From Paenibacillus_E sp964253085 (lineage in GTDB: Bacteria; Bacillota; Bacilli; Paenibacillales; NBRC-103111): a stretch of 64,000 nt of DNA. The translations under genes and the position numbers were made by a program. Position 1 is the stretch's first letter. Every line of letters starts with the position of its first letter. Below the pieces are notes generated by a model that was given only the letters and a program-made list of their open reading frames with translations, made no database searches and was not told the DNA's origin. Below are positions 1 to 7,682 of the stretch, piece by piece. Where the stretch lies: the NCBI RefSeq assembly GCF_964253085.1, contig NZ_CAXUQH020000001.1:6510001-6574000 (forward strand). Reading direction: 5' to 3'.

Positions 1-228
1 CGTAGGCCGTGAATCATAATAGAGGCCCTGTCCATATGGAATCAATGTATTGATCCCGTCATTACCGCCGCTTAACTGCACAACAACTAACACTGGGTCC
101 TCCACGCTAGATTCGGAGCTCCCTGCCCATAGAGATTTACCCGTTTCTGTGAAAAGTGCACCACCAAGCCCAAGGGTTGCGAATAACGCCGTTCCTTTGA
201 TTAGAAATTCTCTTCTCGTTAATTTCAC
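1..228 (-). CDS. DUF1501 family exported protein, N-terminal part
   Basis: This is a partial gene; its 3' part lies beyond position 1. Reading from a GTG at 228, preceded by a GGAGGG ribosome binding site at about 236-241 that overlaps the stop of the upstream gene, it encodes 76 visible residues. The N-terminus carries a twin-arginine-like TRREFL motif followed by a hydrophobic stretch, so export by the Tat route is likely. After the signal comes VVVQLSGGNDG, the characteristic opening of DUF1501 proteins, a family related to sulfatases and phosphatases whose reaction is not established. The gene follows a DUF1800 gene directly, and DUF1501/DUF1800 pairs are a recurrent gene neighbourhood. 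The family call is by motif recognition; the function is unknown. Confidence 0.8.
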   Translation of the reverse strand, partial: MKLTRREFLIKGTALFATLGLGGALFTETGKSLWAGSSESSVEDPVLVVVQLSGGNDGINTLIPYGQGLYYDSRPT

Positions 229-239
229 AAAGTTCCCTC

Positions 240-1568
240 CTATTTCATCTGAGCTTCAGGACTAATCAAAACGAGCTGCAAGAGACCGCGTAGGCCTGTT
301 ATTTTTTGCTTGGTTTGGGTTGTATGTACAATGGTATCATCTGCGTATGCACGCAAACTCGCTTGTGTTTGCTCGGATAAGTCCGAGATACCCATGAGCT
401 CTGCATAGTGCTTCGCCCATTCTATAGGCGACTCGACCTGATTGGGTTGGAACGCTGACGAGTTCAGCTGTTGTCCGTTCATTTGCTTCGCGATTCCCTC
501 AGCGAACTGAAACCTGGCCAACAAACAGTTCGTTGTGAGCCAAGAGGCGCCCCCTCTCCAGCCCGCAACATCAGGTGGGACGAATAGTTCCTGCCCCATC
601 TTCCGCATCGCTTGTGCATGCCCTTTGGCGACGGAGAGCTTGCAGCATTTCAGGATACCCGCTACATAATCTGCTGGTGTTTTAATGAGTGCCATCCGAT
701 TGGTATCGGCATAGAATTCATCGGAAAGGAATAGCACCTGAAGCACTTCCCCCAGGGTATACTTCTTCATGATTAATCCCGCTATATTCTGAATCCAGCG
801 ATCGGAAGGTGTCTCGGTTGCAAAATAGTTCAATAACTTCGTCGCTAGAAACGTTGGCAATGCTTCTTGATGAAATAAAATATCAATCACATCGTCTGCA
901 TCTAGCTTACCGCTTTCCCCGAGCAGTGTTTTGGCATCATTATCGTGCTGTTTGGCATTGTAGTTGACCTTATGATCATTCTTATTGTACGTCCAACCTG
1001 TAAATGCGCGCGCTGATTCCTTCACATCCATCTCGGTGTAATGACCGATGCCAAGTGTAAATAGCTCCATCACCTCACGGGCATAATTCTCATTCGGCTT
1101 GCCCTTCTTATTCTGATTCACATCCAGCCAAATCATCATGGCAGGGTCCTTGCCGATTTCGGTGAGCAGCTCTTTGAAATTCCCCAGGGCGTATTGACGG
1201 AACAGTTCATTTTGCCTCACCATGAGCGCTGCATCTTTCACCTTATAATTCGCCGTCGCGAAATGTCCATGCCAAAATAACGTCATCTTCTCGATGAGCG
1301 GCGCCTGTGAGTTCACCATCTGGTAAAGCCAATACATCTGTTGATCTACTAGTAAGAGCGGGTCCAAGGCATTCTTCCCGTCCGCATGAAACTCGTCAAA
1401 GGAGGCAAGCTTCGTGACCTTATCGATCAACGCTTCACCCGTTACTAAGCGTCGAACCGTTTCTTCCTTTCCTAGCTCCAAGCAAGCAGCAACTTCTTCC
1501 TTCGCCACACCAAATCCCGCACGCAGTAAAAGATGAACAACTTCCTTGTTGGTCCACTGGACTCCCAT
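240..1568 (-). CDS. DUF1800 domain-containing protein
   Basis: The 442-residue protein starts at the ATG at 1568, which has GGTGGGGAG just upstream; a further in-frame ATG at 1586 has no good site. It matches the DUF1800 family in its ordered features: an N-terminal HLLLRAGFG-type motif, LFWHGHF near residue 105, ENYAREVMELFTLGIGHY in the middle, and PPDVAGWRGG near the C-terminus. Family members are usually secreted or envelope proteins of unknown activity; no convincing signal peptide is visible here. The stop codon TAG overlaps the ribosome binding site of the DUF1501 gene, so the two are translationally linked. The product may work with the Tat-exported partner, but that is inference from pairing. 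Confidence 0.85.
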   Translation of the reverse strand: MGVQWTNKEVVHLLLRAGFGVAKEEVAACLELGKEETVRRLVTGEALIDKVTKLASFDEFHADGKNALDPLLLVDQQMYWLYQMVNSQAPLIEKMTLFWHGHFATANYKVKDAALMVRQNELFRQYALGNFKELLTEIGKDPAMMIWLDVNQNKKGKPNENYAREVMELFTLGIGHYTEMDVKESARAFTGWTYNKNDHKVNYNAKQHDNDAKTLLGESGKLDADDVIDILFHQEALPTFLATKLLNYFATETPSDRWIQNIAGLIMKKYTLGEVLQVLFLSDEFYADTNRMALIKTPADYVAGILKCCKLSVAKGHAQAMRKMGQELFVPPDVAGWRGGASWLTTNCLLARFQFAEGIAKQMNGQQLNSSAFQPNQVESPIEWAKHYAELMGISDLSEQTQASLRAYADDTIVHTTQTKQKITGLRGLLQLVLISPEAQMK

Positions 1569-1592
1569 GATCTCCCCACCGTTCATTTTTTT

Positions 1593-1620
1593 ACCATACT
1601 GTACTATATAAATGTGTCAA
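1593..1620 (-). promoter_or_regulatory. Sigma-A-type promoter for DUF1800-DUF1501
   Basis: On the minus strand TTGACA (1615-1620) and TATGGT (1593-1598) are separated by 16 bp and lie just upstream of the DUF1800 start. This is a good -35 with a weaker -10. No operator is recognised. Confidence 0.5.
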
Positions 1621-1640
1621 AAGTATGTAGAAATACAAAG

Positions 1641-1662
1641 AACCAAGTCTAGTGACTTGGTT
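1641..1662 (-). terminator. Terminator after flavin reductase gene
   Basis: A perfect 9-bp stem (AACCAAGTC/GACTTGGTT) with a 4-nt loop is followed on the minus strand by a T-rich stretch. It separates the flavin reductase gene from the DUF1800 promoter. Confidence 0.65.
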
Positions 1663-1695
1663 GCCTGAATTCGATTGAACATGTAATTCTATACG

Positions 1696-2253
1696 TTACA
1701 ATTTCGCTGGTCCCACGAGCTGTTCGGCCAGCTGTAGGAAGGATCCAACAACACGTCGAACTCGCTTATCAACATCTGGATGAATGTCTTCGAAGAGGGC
1801 GTCTCCGCGGAAGCTCTTGCGTTGATCGCCACCAATCGAAATCCATTCCGGACTGTTAATCCCGTGTAGATTACGGACGGTCGTCTGCATCTGTGTCAGC
1901 GAGCTGACAGCAACCGCTCCGCCTGAGGAGCTGACAGACAGTACAGCTTTGTTATGGAAATGATCCTGTCCAACATGATCAAGCGCATTTTTTAACACAC
2001 CGGACATTCCACTATGATACTCAGGCGTTGCCAGAACAATTGCATCGGCGGACAACATCGCCAGTTTAAACGCCTCTAGTGCTTGGTTATCGTCGCCATC
2101 ATCTTCAGGTGTATAGAAAGGTAATGGCGTCTTATATAGATCTATCAGTGTTACCTCATGTTGTTCTTGTGTTATCAGATGTTTGATATATTCGGCAAGA
2201 CGCGTGCTTGTCGCTGCGCTTTGGTTGCTTCCTGCAACAATTGCAATATTCAT
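1696..2253 (-). CDS. NAD(P)H-dependent FMN reductase family protein
   Basis: A 185-residue flavodoxin-fold protein. The start at 2253 is chosen because GGAAGG lies at the right distance and the protein then begins MNIAIVAGSNQ, the normal FMN-phosphate-binding loop of the family; an upstream TTG at 2277 would add eight residues without homology. Later motifs are ATPEYHSGMSGVLKNALDH near residue 80 and SVSSSGGA near residue 110, both typical of NADPH-dependent FMN or azo/chromate reductases. It probably reduces FMN or quinone-like substrates in the cytoplasm; the true substrate cannot be read from sequence. It is a single-gene unit with a terminator on the downstream side. Confidence 0.8.
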   Translation of the reverse strand: MNIAIVAGSNQSAATSTRLAEYIKHLITQEQHEVTLIDLYKTPLPFYTPEDDGDDNQALEAFKLAMLSADAIVLATPEYHSGMSGVLKNALDHVGQDHFHNKAVLSVSSSGGAVAVSSLTQMQTTVRNLHGINSPEWISIGGDQRKSFRGDALFEDIHPDVDKRVRRVVGSFLQLAEQLVGPAKL

Positions 2254-2338
2254 CGTTAATTCATCCTTCCTAAACAAGAGATTTTGGGAATATTATACCT
2301 GACATTTCATTATCAAACTAGAAGGATTTAACAAAATT

Positions 2339-2373
2339 AACCCCGTTGCCATCTCACGATGGCGAACGAGGTT
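2339..2373 (-). terminator. Terminator after SLH gene pair
   Basis: On the minus strand a long stem (AACC.CGTT.GCCATC paired with GATGGC.ACG.GGTT) with a GTGA loop is followed by AATTTTG. It lies just after the stop of the 2387-3811 gene. Confidence 0.7.
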
Positions 2374-2386
2374 AGTTGATAAACTA

Positions 2387-3811
2387 TTAGAAGTCATTCT
2401 TATTTTCATTTCCAACTTGATAAGCTCTCCAAAGCATCGCGGCAGCTTGCGCTCTCGTAACAGGCTGTTGAGCTTTAAACGTCTCGTCTGGAAAACCGGA
2501 TACCAAATTGTTCTCAACGGCTAATGCCACATAATCCTTGGCGAATTCCGAGATCCCTTGGTAATCAAGAAACATGCCTTGAATAATACTCCTGTCAGCA
2601 AGCTTCGTTTTGTCATATCCTTTTAGCTTAACAATAGCGACTGCAATGTCTTCCCGGAGTGCTGGCGCTTCAGGATCAAAAATCAATTTACCACTTGGCG
2701 ATGTATATCCGTTTAGATATTCTTTGGCAGACTCTATGAATGGAGTAAACCAATCTGTCGGCTTAATGTCTGAGAACGAAGTAGTTTCAACTTTAGTTGG
2801 GGTTAGCCCCGCAGCTAATACCATTATTTTCGCAAACTCTGCTCTCGTAACAACGCGATCAGGCCTGAACTTACCATCCGGATAGCCAGTTAGCACTTTT
2901 CTTGTCGATAAATCGAGAATTGCGCTGTAAGCCCAGTTTTGAGTTTCGATATCGGAAAATGGAGAAGCTTTTGTTTGATTATAGTTGGGGTCAATATCGC
3001 TTCCGTATGGATTCGATTGCCCCTGACTTGAGTATGTGTTCACTATATCTTCCCGATAGGCAAGTGCATGTTGATCATCATCATACAGGATTGTAAGTAC
3101 ATACCATAGACCAGCTTCTCTTACAGAACTACTATAACCTATTTCCTTAAATTTTTGTGAGAAGTCCGTGTATCGTTCAAGACCACCTTCTTCTTTGATG
3201 TTTAATGGCCTCTCCGATGTCATCACTCTGATCCTAGTAAAATTCTTTGCATTTTGCGGTACTAGGCTCCTGTTTACTGTCGTTCTGAATGTTGTTAATG
3301 AATCGGGTCTGTGTACCACACCATTTTGAATATAAGGAACTTCGCCAGCTGTATGACCGCCTGGTATCGGCTGCGATATGAATACATCGGGACTAACTAT
3401 CCATTTGTAGGAAGTGCTTATTGAAGGCGCAAGAAGACGATATTGAACACCTGGGACAACGTTGCCTACAATCGAAAACTTAAAGCCTGATTCCCTAGCC
3501 GCTGTACTAAATCCCCCATTAATAGTTGCCTGTATATCCGCATACCCATCTGCTCTTAAAATAAATTCTTTACCTGCTAGATCGATAAATCCCATATCTT
3601 CGCCATGTATAATTTGAGATGTGAATACCATAAAGTCAAAAGTAACTCTTCGAATGTCTTCCGGAATGCCAGGATCACCACTCCAGAGACCTTTTTCAAT
3701 ATTAACCGTCGTCAAATAACTACTAGCAGCAAACACAGGACTTACTGAAAAAATGGAAAGCATGAATAAGAGCGTTAAAACGGTGAAGCATTTCCTGGTT
3801 CTCACATACAT
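2387..3811 (-). CDS. Secreted S-layer-homology (SLH) domain protein, long form
   Basis: A 474-residue exported protein. The start at 3811 follows an AAAGGAGTGAAGG site; the upstream TTG at 3835 sits inside that site. A signal peptide spans about residues 1-30 (basic RTRK, hydrophobic core, cleavage near VFAAS). Residues of about 30-265 form a region I do not recognise. The junction YGSDIDPNYN near residue 270 is followed by two clear SLH repeats (YPDGKFRPDRVVTRAE; FPDETF with PVTRAQAAAMLWRAY) and a more divergent middle one. SLH domains bind pyruvylated secondary wall polymers, so the protein should sit on the cell surface. It is 26 nt after an SLH paralogue that shares the same junction and C-terminal module, and the two are probably co-transcribed. 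Confidence 0.85.
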   Translation of the reverse strand: MYVRTRKCFTVLTLLFMLSIFSVSPVFAASSYLTTVNIEKGLWSGDPGIPEDIRRVTFDFMVFTSQIIHGEDMGFIDLAGKEFILRADGYADIQATINGGFSTAARESGFKFSIVGNVVPGVQYRLLAPSISTSYKWIVSPDVFISQPIPGGHTAGEVPYIQNGVVHRPDSLTTFRTTVNRSLVPQNAKNFTRIRVMTSERPLNIKEEGGLERYTDFSQKFKEIGYSSSVREAGLWYVLTILYDDDQHALAYREDIVNTYSSQGQSNPYGSDIDPNYNQTKASPFSDIETQNWAYSAILDLSTRKVLTGYPDGKFRPDRVVTRAEFAKIMVLAAGLTPTKVETTSFSDIKPTDWFTPFIESAKEYLNGYTSPSGKLIFDPEAPALREDIAVAIVKLKGYDKTKLADRSIIQGMFLDYQGISEFAKDYVALAVENNLVSGFPDETFKAQQPVTRAQAAAMLWRAYQVGNENKNDF

Positions 3812-3837
3812 AGGTTTTCCTTCACTCCTTTTCAAAT

Positions 3838-4629
3838 CTATGGACGGTATGTAGTGCCAGTCACCGTAGTCGGGGCAGGAGGAAGTTCGACCTTCGTGTA
3901 CGTTTCAATCTTGTTGTCATTTCCTTGTTGGTAGGCTCTCCATAGCATGGCGGCTGCCTGAGCCCTCGTCACAGGTTGCTGAGGCTTGAACGTTTCGTCG
4001 GGAAAGCCAGATACCAAATTATTATCAACCGCTAAGGCGACATAATTCTTGGCAAAATCAGAGATTCCATCGAAATCTGTAAACATAGCTTGGATAATGC
4101 TTTGGTCAACAAGCCTAGTTTTGTTGTATCCTTTCAATTTCACAAGAGCCACGGTAATATCTTCACGAAGTGCAGGTGCGTCAGGATCATAAACCAAGCT
4201 ACCGTCTGAGCGTGTATACCCATTCAAATAATCCTTAGCGGCTTCTACATATGGCGTCGCCCAATCATTAGCTTTGAGATCTGTGAATGTCGAAACACTA
4301 GTTTTAGAAGGCTCAAGACCTGCCGCAAGCACCATGATTTTAGCTAATTCAGCACGAGTTACTACGCGGTCAGGTCTGAACTTTCCATCAGGGTAGCCAC
4401 TAAGCACTTGCCTATTATTTAAATCTTTAATCGCGTTATAGGCCCAGTATTCTGACGTAATATCCGCAAAGATGCTTGTGCTCGCTTTATTGTAATTGGG
4501 GTCAATGTCACTGCCATATTGATTAACCGCGTTCTGATTAGATTGTACCGTTTCAGCGTGAACAAACGGGTTACTGGTAAGCAACACAGCACAAGATAGC
4601 ACAAAAATGGATGTTTTTAATTTTTTCAA
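3838..4629 (-). CDS. Secreted SLH-domain protein, short form
   Basis: A 263-residue protein starting at a TTG (4629) with GGGAG upstream. It has a clear signal peptide (KKLK, hydrophobic core, cleavage near VHAE at residue 25), then the motif YGSDIDPNYN, then two strong SLH repeats flanking a divergent one, and a short Pro/Thr-rich tail. It is almost nothing but an SLH anchor, so it may be a wall-bound small protein. Its SLH module is closely similar to that of the next gene, showing a local duplication in which the long form gained or the short form lost the N-terminal region. Role on the surface is unknown. Confidence 0.85.
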   Translation of the reverse strand: MKKLKTSIFVLSCAVLLTSNPFVHAETVQSNQNAVNQYGSDIDPNYNKASTSIFADITSEYWAYNAIKDLNNRQVLSGYPDGKFRPDRVVTRAELAKIMVLAAGLEPSKTSVSTFTDLKANDWATPYVEAAKDYLNGYTRSDGSLVYDPDAPALREDITVALVKLKGYNKTRLVDQSIIQAMFTDFDGISDFAKNYVALAVDNNLVSGFPDETFKPQQPVTRAQAAAMLWRAYQQGNDNKIETYTKVELPPAPTTVTGTTYRP

Positions 4630-4754
4630 TGATTCTCGACTCCCTTGAATAAAGTTTTGGAATATACGTACGACAAGCTGCCTATTTGGTTATAACACAC
4701 TTTCTCGAATATGGGAATATTTCCAAATAAAAAGTGAAGTACATACAAAAAGAA

Positions 4755-4790
4755 AACTGCTCCTCCATAGCGTCCTATGAAGGGGCAGTT
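4755..4790 (-). terminator. Terminator after glnA
   Basis: On the minus strand a 16-bp imperfect stem beginning AACTGCCCC and ending GAGCAGTT is followed by TTCTTTTTG. It lies 30 nt after the glnA stop. Confidence 0.75.
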
Positions 4791-4820
4791 CCTATGATCA
4801 TATCGTATAAGTGCTAAAGA

Positions 4821-6245
4821 TTAGCAATCGAAGTAAAGGTTGTACTCGTGTGGGTGAATACGAATTGCAACTTGTTTCGCTTCGCCACGTTTCAAGTCAA
4901 TGTAGTTATCGATGAAATCTTGTGTGAATACGCCGCCTTCAAGCAAGAAGTCGGAATCAGCTGCAAGAGCATCCAAAGCTTCGTCTAATGTACCAGGAAC
5001 GCTGCGGATCTCAGCTTTCTCAGCATCTGACATTTCATAGATGTTTGTATCGAAAGGACCGTATCCAAGAGCACGCGGATCGATTTTCTTTTTGATACCG
5101 TCAAGACCAGCCATCAACATTGCTGCGAAAGCAAGGTATGGGTTAGCTGTGCTGTCCGGTGTACGGAACTCAATACGACAACCCTTAGGTGTCACAGCTG
5201 CGATTGGAATACGAACTGCTGCGGAACGGTTACCTTTGGAGAATACAAGGTTTACCGGAGCTTCGTAACCAGGAACTAGACGTTTGAAGGAGTTTGTACT
5301 TGGGTTCGTGATCGCGATCAACGCTGGAGCGTGATACAGGATACCACCGATGTAGTTGATAGCCATTTCGGAAAGGTTCGCGTAAGAGCCTTTTTCGTAG
5401 AACAATGGGTTACCTTCGTTGAAGATGGACATATGAACGTGCATCCCGCTACCGTTGTCGCCAAATAGTGGTTTCGGCATGAAAGTTGCTACTTTACCAT
5501 ATTCTCTCGCTGTGTTAGCAACGATATACTTGTATTTAAGCAGGTTGTCTGCTGTTTTAGTCAATGTGTCAAAACGGAAGTTGATTTCAGCTTGACCAGC
5601 TGTTGCCACTTCATGGTGATGACGCTCAATGCGAAGACCTGCGTCAGCAAGCTTATTACACATTTCGGAACGGATATCTTGTTGGGAATCGATTGGAGCT
5701 ACCGGAACGTAACCGCCTTTAACTGGAACTTTATAAGCAAGGTTGCCGCCTTCTTCTTTACGGCCAGTGTTCCAACCAGCTTCTTCGGAATCAACTTCGA
5801 AGTAGGATTTGTTCATACCGTTCTCGAAACGAACATCATCAAAGATGAAGAATTCGGATTCAGGAGCGAAGTATGCAGTTGTACCTACACCAGTTGTTTG
5901 CAAATATTCTTCAGCCTTTTGAGCGATGCTACGTGGATCACGGTCATAACGGTCGCCTTCAGGTGTATGGATGTTGCTCATAATTACTAGTGTTGGGTGT
6001 GCTGTGAAAGGATCCACATAAGCAGTTTCCGTATCTGGCATCATTACCATGTCAGATTGTTCAATACCACGGAATCCTGGGATGGATGAACCGTCAAAAG
6101 CTACGCCATTTACGAATGTTTCTTCATCTACTTCTGTTGATGGTAAAGAAATATGCTGTGCTTTACCGGAGAGACCAACGAAACGAAAATCTACCCACTC
6201 AATATTTTTTTCCTTGATAAGGTTCAACACGTTTTGAACTGACAT
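4821..6245 (-). CDS. glnA: Glutamine synthetase, type I (beta-like)
   Basis: This enzyme makes glutamine from glutamate, ammonium and ATP in the cytoplasm. The 474-residue protein has all type I landmarks: beta-grasp N-terminus, FDGSSIPGF near residue 50, PESEFFIFD near 128, HHHEVATAGQAEI near 207, NGSGMHVHMS near 265 and the substrate loop NRSAAVRIP near 340. Its length, and the insert around residues 140-170 (SEEAGWN..EEGGN), match GSI-beta rather than the 444-residue GSI-alpha of Bacillus. A tyrosine at about residue 403 sits in the context DTNIYEM, the position adenylylated in enterobacteria. No glnR lies next to it. A promoter and two GlnR/TnrA-type boxes upstream, and a terminator downstream, make it a single-gene, nitrogen-controlled unit. 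Confidence 0.95.
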   Translation of the reverse strand: MSVQNVLNLIKEKNIEWVDFRFVGLSGKAQHISLPSTEVDEETFVNGVAFDGSSIPGFRGIEQSDMVMMPDTETAYVDPFTAHPTLVIMSNIHTPEGDRYDRDPRSIAQKAEEYLQTTGVGTTAYFAPESEFFIFDDVRFENGMNKSYFEVDSEEAGWNTGRKEEGGNLAYKVPVKGGYVPVAPIDSQQDIRSEMCNKLADAGLRIERHHHEVATAGQAEINFRFDTLTKTADNLLKYKYIVANTAREYGKVATFMPKPLFGDNGSGMHVHMSIFNEGNPLFYEKGSYANLSEMAINYIGGILYHAPALIAITNPSTNSFKRLVPGYEAPVNLVFSKGNRSAAVRIPIAAVTPKGCRIEFRTPDSTANPYLAFAAMLMAGLDGIKKKIDPRALGYGPFDTNIYEMSDAEKAEIRSVPGTLDEALDALAADSDFLLEGGVFTQDFIDNYIDLKRGEAKQVAIRIHPHEYNLYFDC

Positions 6246-6324
6246 TTAAAAAACCCTCCCATTTCCGTACATTCAACGTACTTTGCATGATTAATGTTCA
6301 ACTTTTGCTTGTTTTCTTTCACAT

Positions 6325-6354
6325 ATTATATAGCGATTCCTCTAAGACAGTCAA
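6325..6354 (-). promoter_or_regulatory. glnA promoter
   Basis: On the minus strand TTGACT (6349-6354) and TATAAT (6325-6330) are 18 bp apart, about 80 bp upstream of the glnA start codon. Confidence 0.7.
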
Positions 6355-6360
6355 TACTTA

Positions 6361-6399
6361 TGTCAGGTATTTTTTAAAGGAGTGTAAGCTATTCTTACA
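6361..6399 (-). promoter_or_regulatory. Two GlnR/TnrA-type operator boxes upstream of glnA
   Basis: Positions 6383-6399 read TGTAAGCTATTCTTACA, an exact match to the TGTNA-N7-TNACA consensus of GlnR and TnrA. A second, degenerate copy at 6361-6377 keeps one good half (TGACA on the minus strand). The box centres are 22 bp apart, about two helical turns, and both lie directly upstream of the -35. This mirrors the paired operators of Bacillus glnRA. Assignment of the regulator is from known consensus; no binding data. Confidence 0.7.
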
Positions 6400-6440
6400 C
6401 TATTTTCCCACAATTGCCATAAATACAAAAATAGGAAAAA

Positions 6441-6464
6441 GGTTTCTCCATTTCTGAAGAAACC
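6441..6464 (-). terminator. Terminator after DAHP synthase gene
   Basis: On the minus strand GGTTTCT...AGAAACC is followed by TTTTTCCTATTTTTG, 20 nt after the stop codon. Confidence 0.7.
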
Positions 6465-6484
6465 CTCCCTATAAAAACCGTATA

Positions 6485-7528
6485 TTACGCCAGAATGGCT
6501 TCTTTCTTCGTATCGAATTTCTTACCCAGTAGTGGAGCAAGCTTCTCAAGATCAGATAGCAAATGAGCGAATTGATCTGGGAACAAGGATTGTACGCCGT
6601 CACCTGTCATTGAATTGTCTGGATCTGTATGCATTTCGATGATTAATCCGTCAGCTCCAGCTGCAACAGATGCCTTCGTCATTGGAACTACTAGCTCTCT
6701 GCGCCCTGTTCCGTGACTTGGATCTGAGATAACCGGCAAGTGACTCAATGATTTAAGTACTGGAATCGCTGATAAGTCTAACGTATTTCGTGTGTAGGTC
6801 TCGAATGTACGGATTCCGCGTTCACAAAGCATAACGTTCGGATTGCCACCAGCGAGAATGTACTCAGCAGCATTCAAGAATTCATCATACGTAGAGCTAA
6901 ATCCACGTTTGAGCAAGACTGGCGTTTGAATCGTTCCTAATTTGCGAAGGAGATCAAAGTTTTGCATATTACGCGTACCTACTTGCAAAATGTCCGCGTA
7001 TTCCGCACATACATCAACATACTCCGGTGTCATGACTTCAGTAATGGTAAGAAGACCATGTTTCTTACCCGCTTCAGCCATCATGATCAGACCTTCTACA
7101 CCAACACCTTGGAAGCTGTATGGGCCTGTTCTTGGTTTAAAAGCACCACCGCGGAGCACCTGTCCGCCAGCCGCTTTCACCAAACGAGCGATCTCATCGA
7201 TTTGCTCTGGTGTTTCTACTGCGCAAGGTCCACCCATGACGACAAGTTGTTCACCACCGATTTCAACACCTTTAATAGAAATAACGGTATCAGCAGGATG
7301 GAAATCACGACTAGCTAGCTTGTAGGACTTCGAGATTTTCACAACTTGCTCAACGCCTGACATTTGGCGAAGCTGTTCCGCTAATTTCGGATCCGCTTGA
7401 CCAATGATCCCAATTACCGTACGATCCTCGCCTTTGGAAACATGCGCTTGAACCCCTTGCTTTTCGATAAATTGCACAATTTCCTGAATACGCTCATCCG
7501 AAGTTTTGTTTGATGTAATTGCGATCAT
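6485..7528 (-). CDS. aroF: 3-deoxy-7-phosphoheptulonate (DAHP) synthase, type I-beta with N-terminal regulatory domain
   Basis: This is the first enzyme of the shikimate pathway, condensing phosphoenolpyruvate with erythrose 4-phosphate. The start is placed at the ATG at 7528 because GGAG lies 10 nt upstream; the GTG at 7537 is too close to that site. Residues of about 1-75 form a ferredoxin-like domain (as in the Thermotoga enzyme, where it gives tyrosine inhibition). The TIM-barrel follows with VVMGGPCAVE near residue 95, LRGGAFKPRTGPYSF near 125, the KRGFSST loop near 225, and ISDPSHGTGRR near 265. There is no fused chorismate mutase. Upstream lies an unusual octamer repeat array (7575-7622); I see no convincing T-box or attenuator. 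Confidence 0.93.
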   Translation of the reverse strand: MIAITSNKTSDERIQEIVQFIEKQGVQAHVSKGEDRTVIGIIGQADPKLAEQLRQMSGVEQVVKISKSYKLASRDFHPADTVISIKGVEIGGEQLVVMGGPCAVETPEQIDEIARLVKAAGGQVLRGGAFKPRTGPYSFQGVGVEGLIMMAEAGKKHGLLTITEVMTPEYVDVCAEYADILQVGTRNMQNFDLLRKLGTIQTPVLLKRGFSSTYDEFLNAAEYILAGGNPNVMLCERGIRTFETYTRNTLDLSAIPVLKSLSHLPVISDPSHGTGRRELVVPMTKASVAAGADGLIIEMHTDPDNSMTGDGVQSLFPDQFAHLLSDLEKLAPLLGKKFDTKKEAILA

Positions 7529-7574
7529 GTGATCCACGCTCCTAATTCATTTATTATGGAATAATTGATTATTA

Positions 7575-7622
7575 TTTCGCTTACACGCTTCAACGCTTGT
7601 TCGCTTCTACGCTTTTATGCTT
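7575..7622. repeat. Six tandem 8-bp units, NNNCGCTT
   Basis: Six consecutive octamers share the last five bases CGCTT (the sixth reads TGCTT) while the first three bases vary: tttcgctt, acacgctt, caacgctt, gttcgctt, ctacgctt, ttatgctt. They lie between the terminator of the DUF2062 gene and the DAHP synthase start, i.e. in the leader or promoter region of the latter. The period is exact with no interruption. Function is unknown. Confidence 0.75.
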
Positions 7623-7646
7623 TTAACCACTAAAGTAAATATACAA

Positions 7647-7670
7647 CGCTTGACGAGAATCCGTCAAGCG
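7647..7670 (-). terminator. Terminator after DUF2062 gene
   Basis: A perfect 9-bp stem CGCTTGACG/CGTCAAGCG with a 6-nt loop is followed on the minus strand by TTGTATATTT. It is 13 nt after the stop at 7683. Confidence 0.7.
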
Positions 7671-7682
7671 CTAATTTATTTA

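Noticed and set aside
7575..7622. A CRISPR array
   Set aside because: Units are 8 bp, directly adjacent, and without spacers or cas genes.
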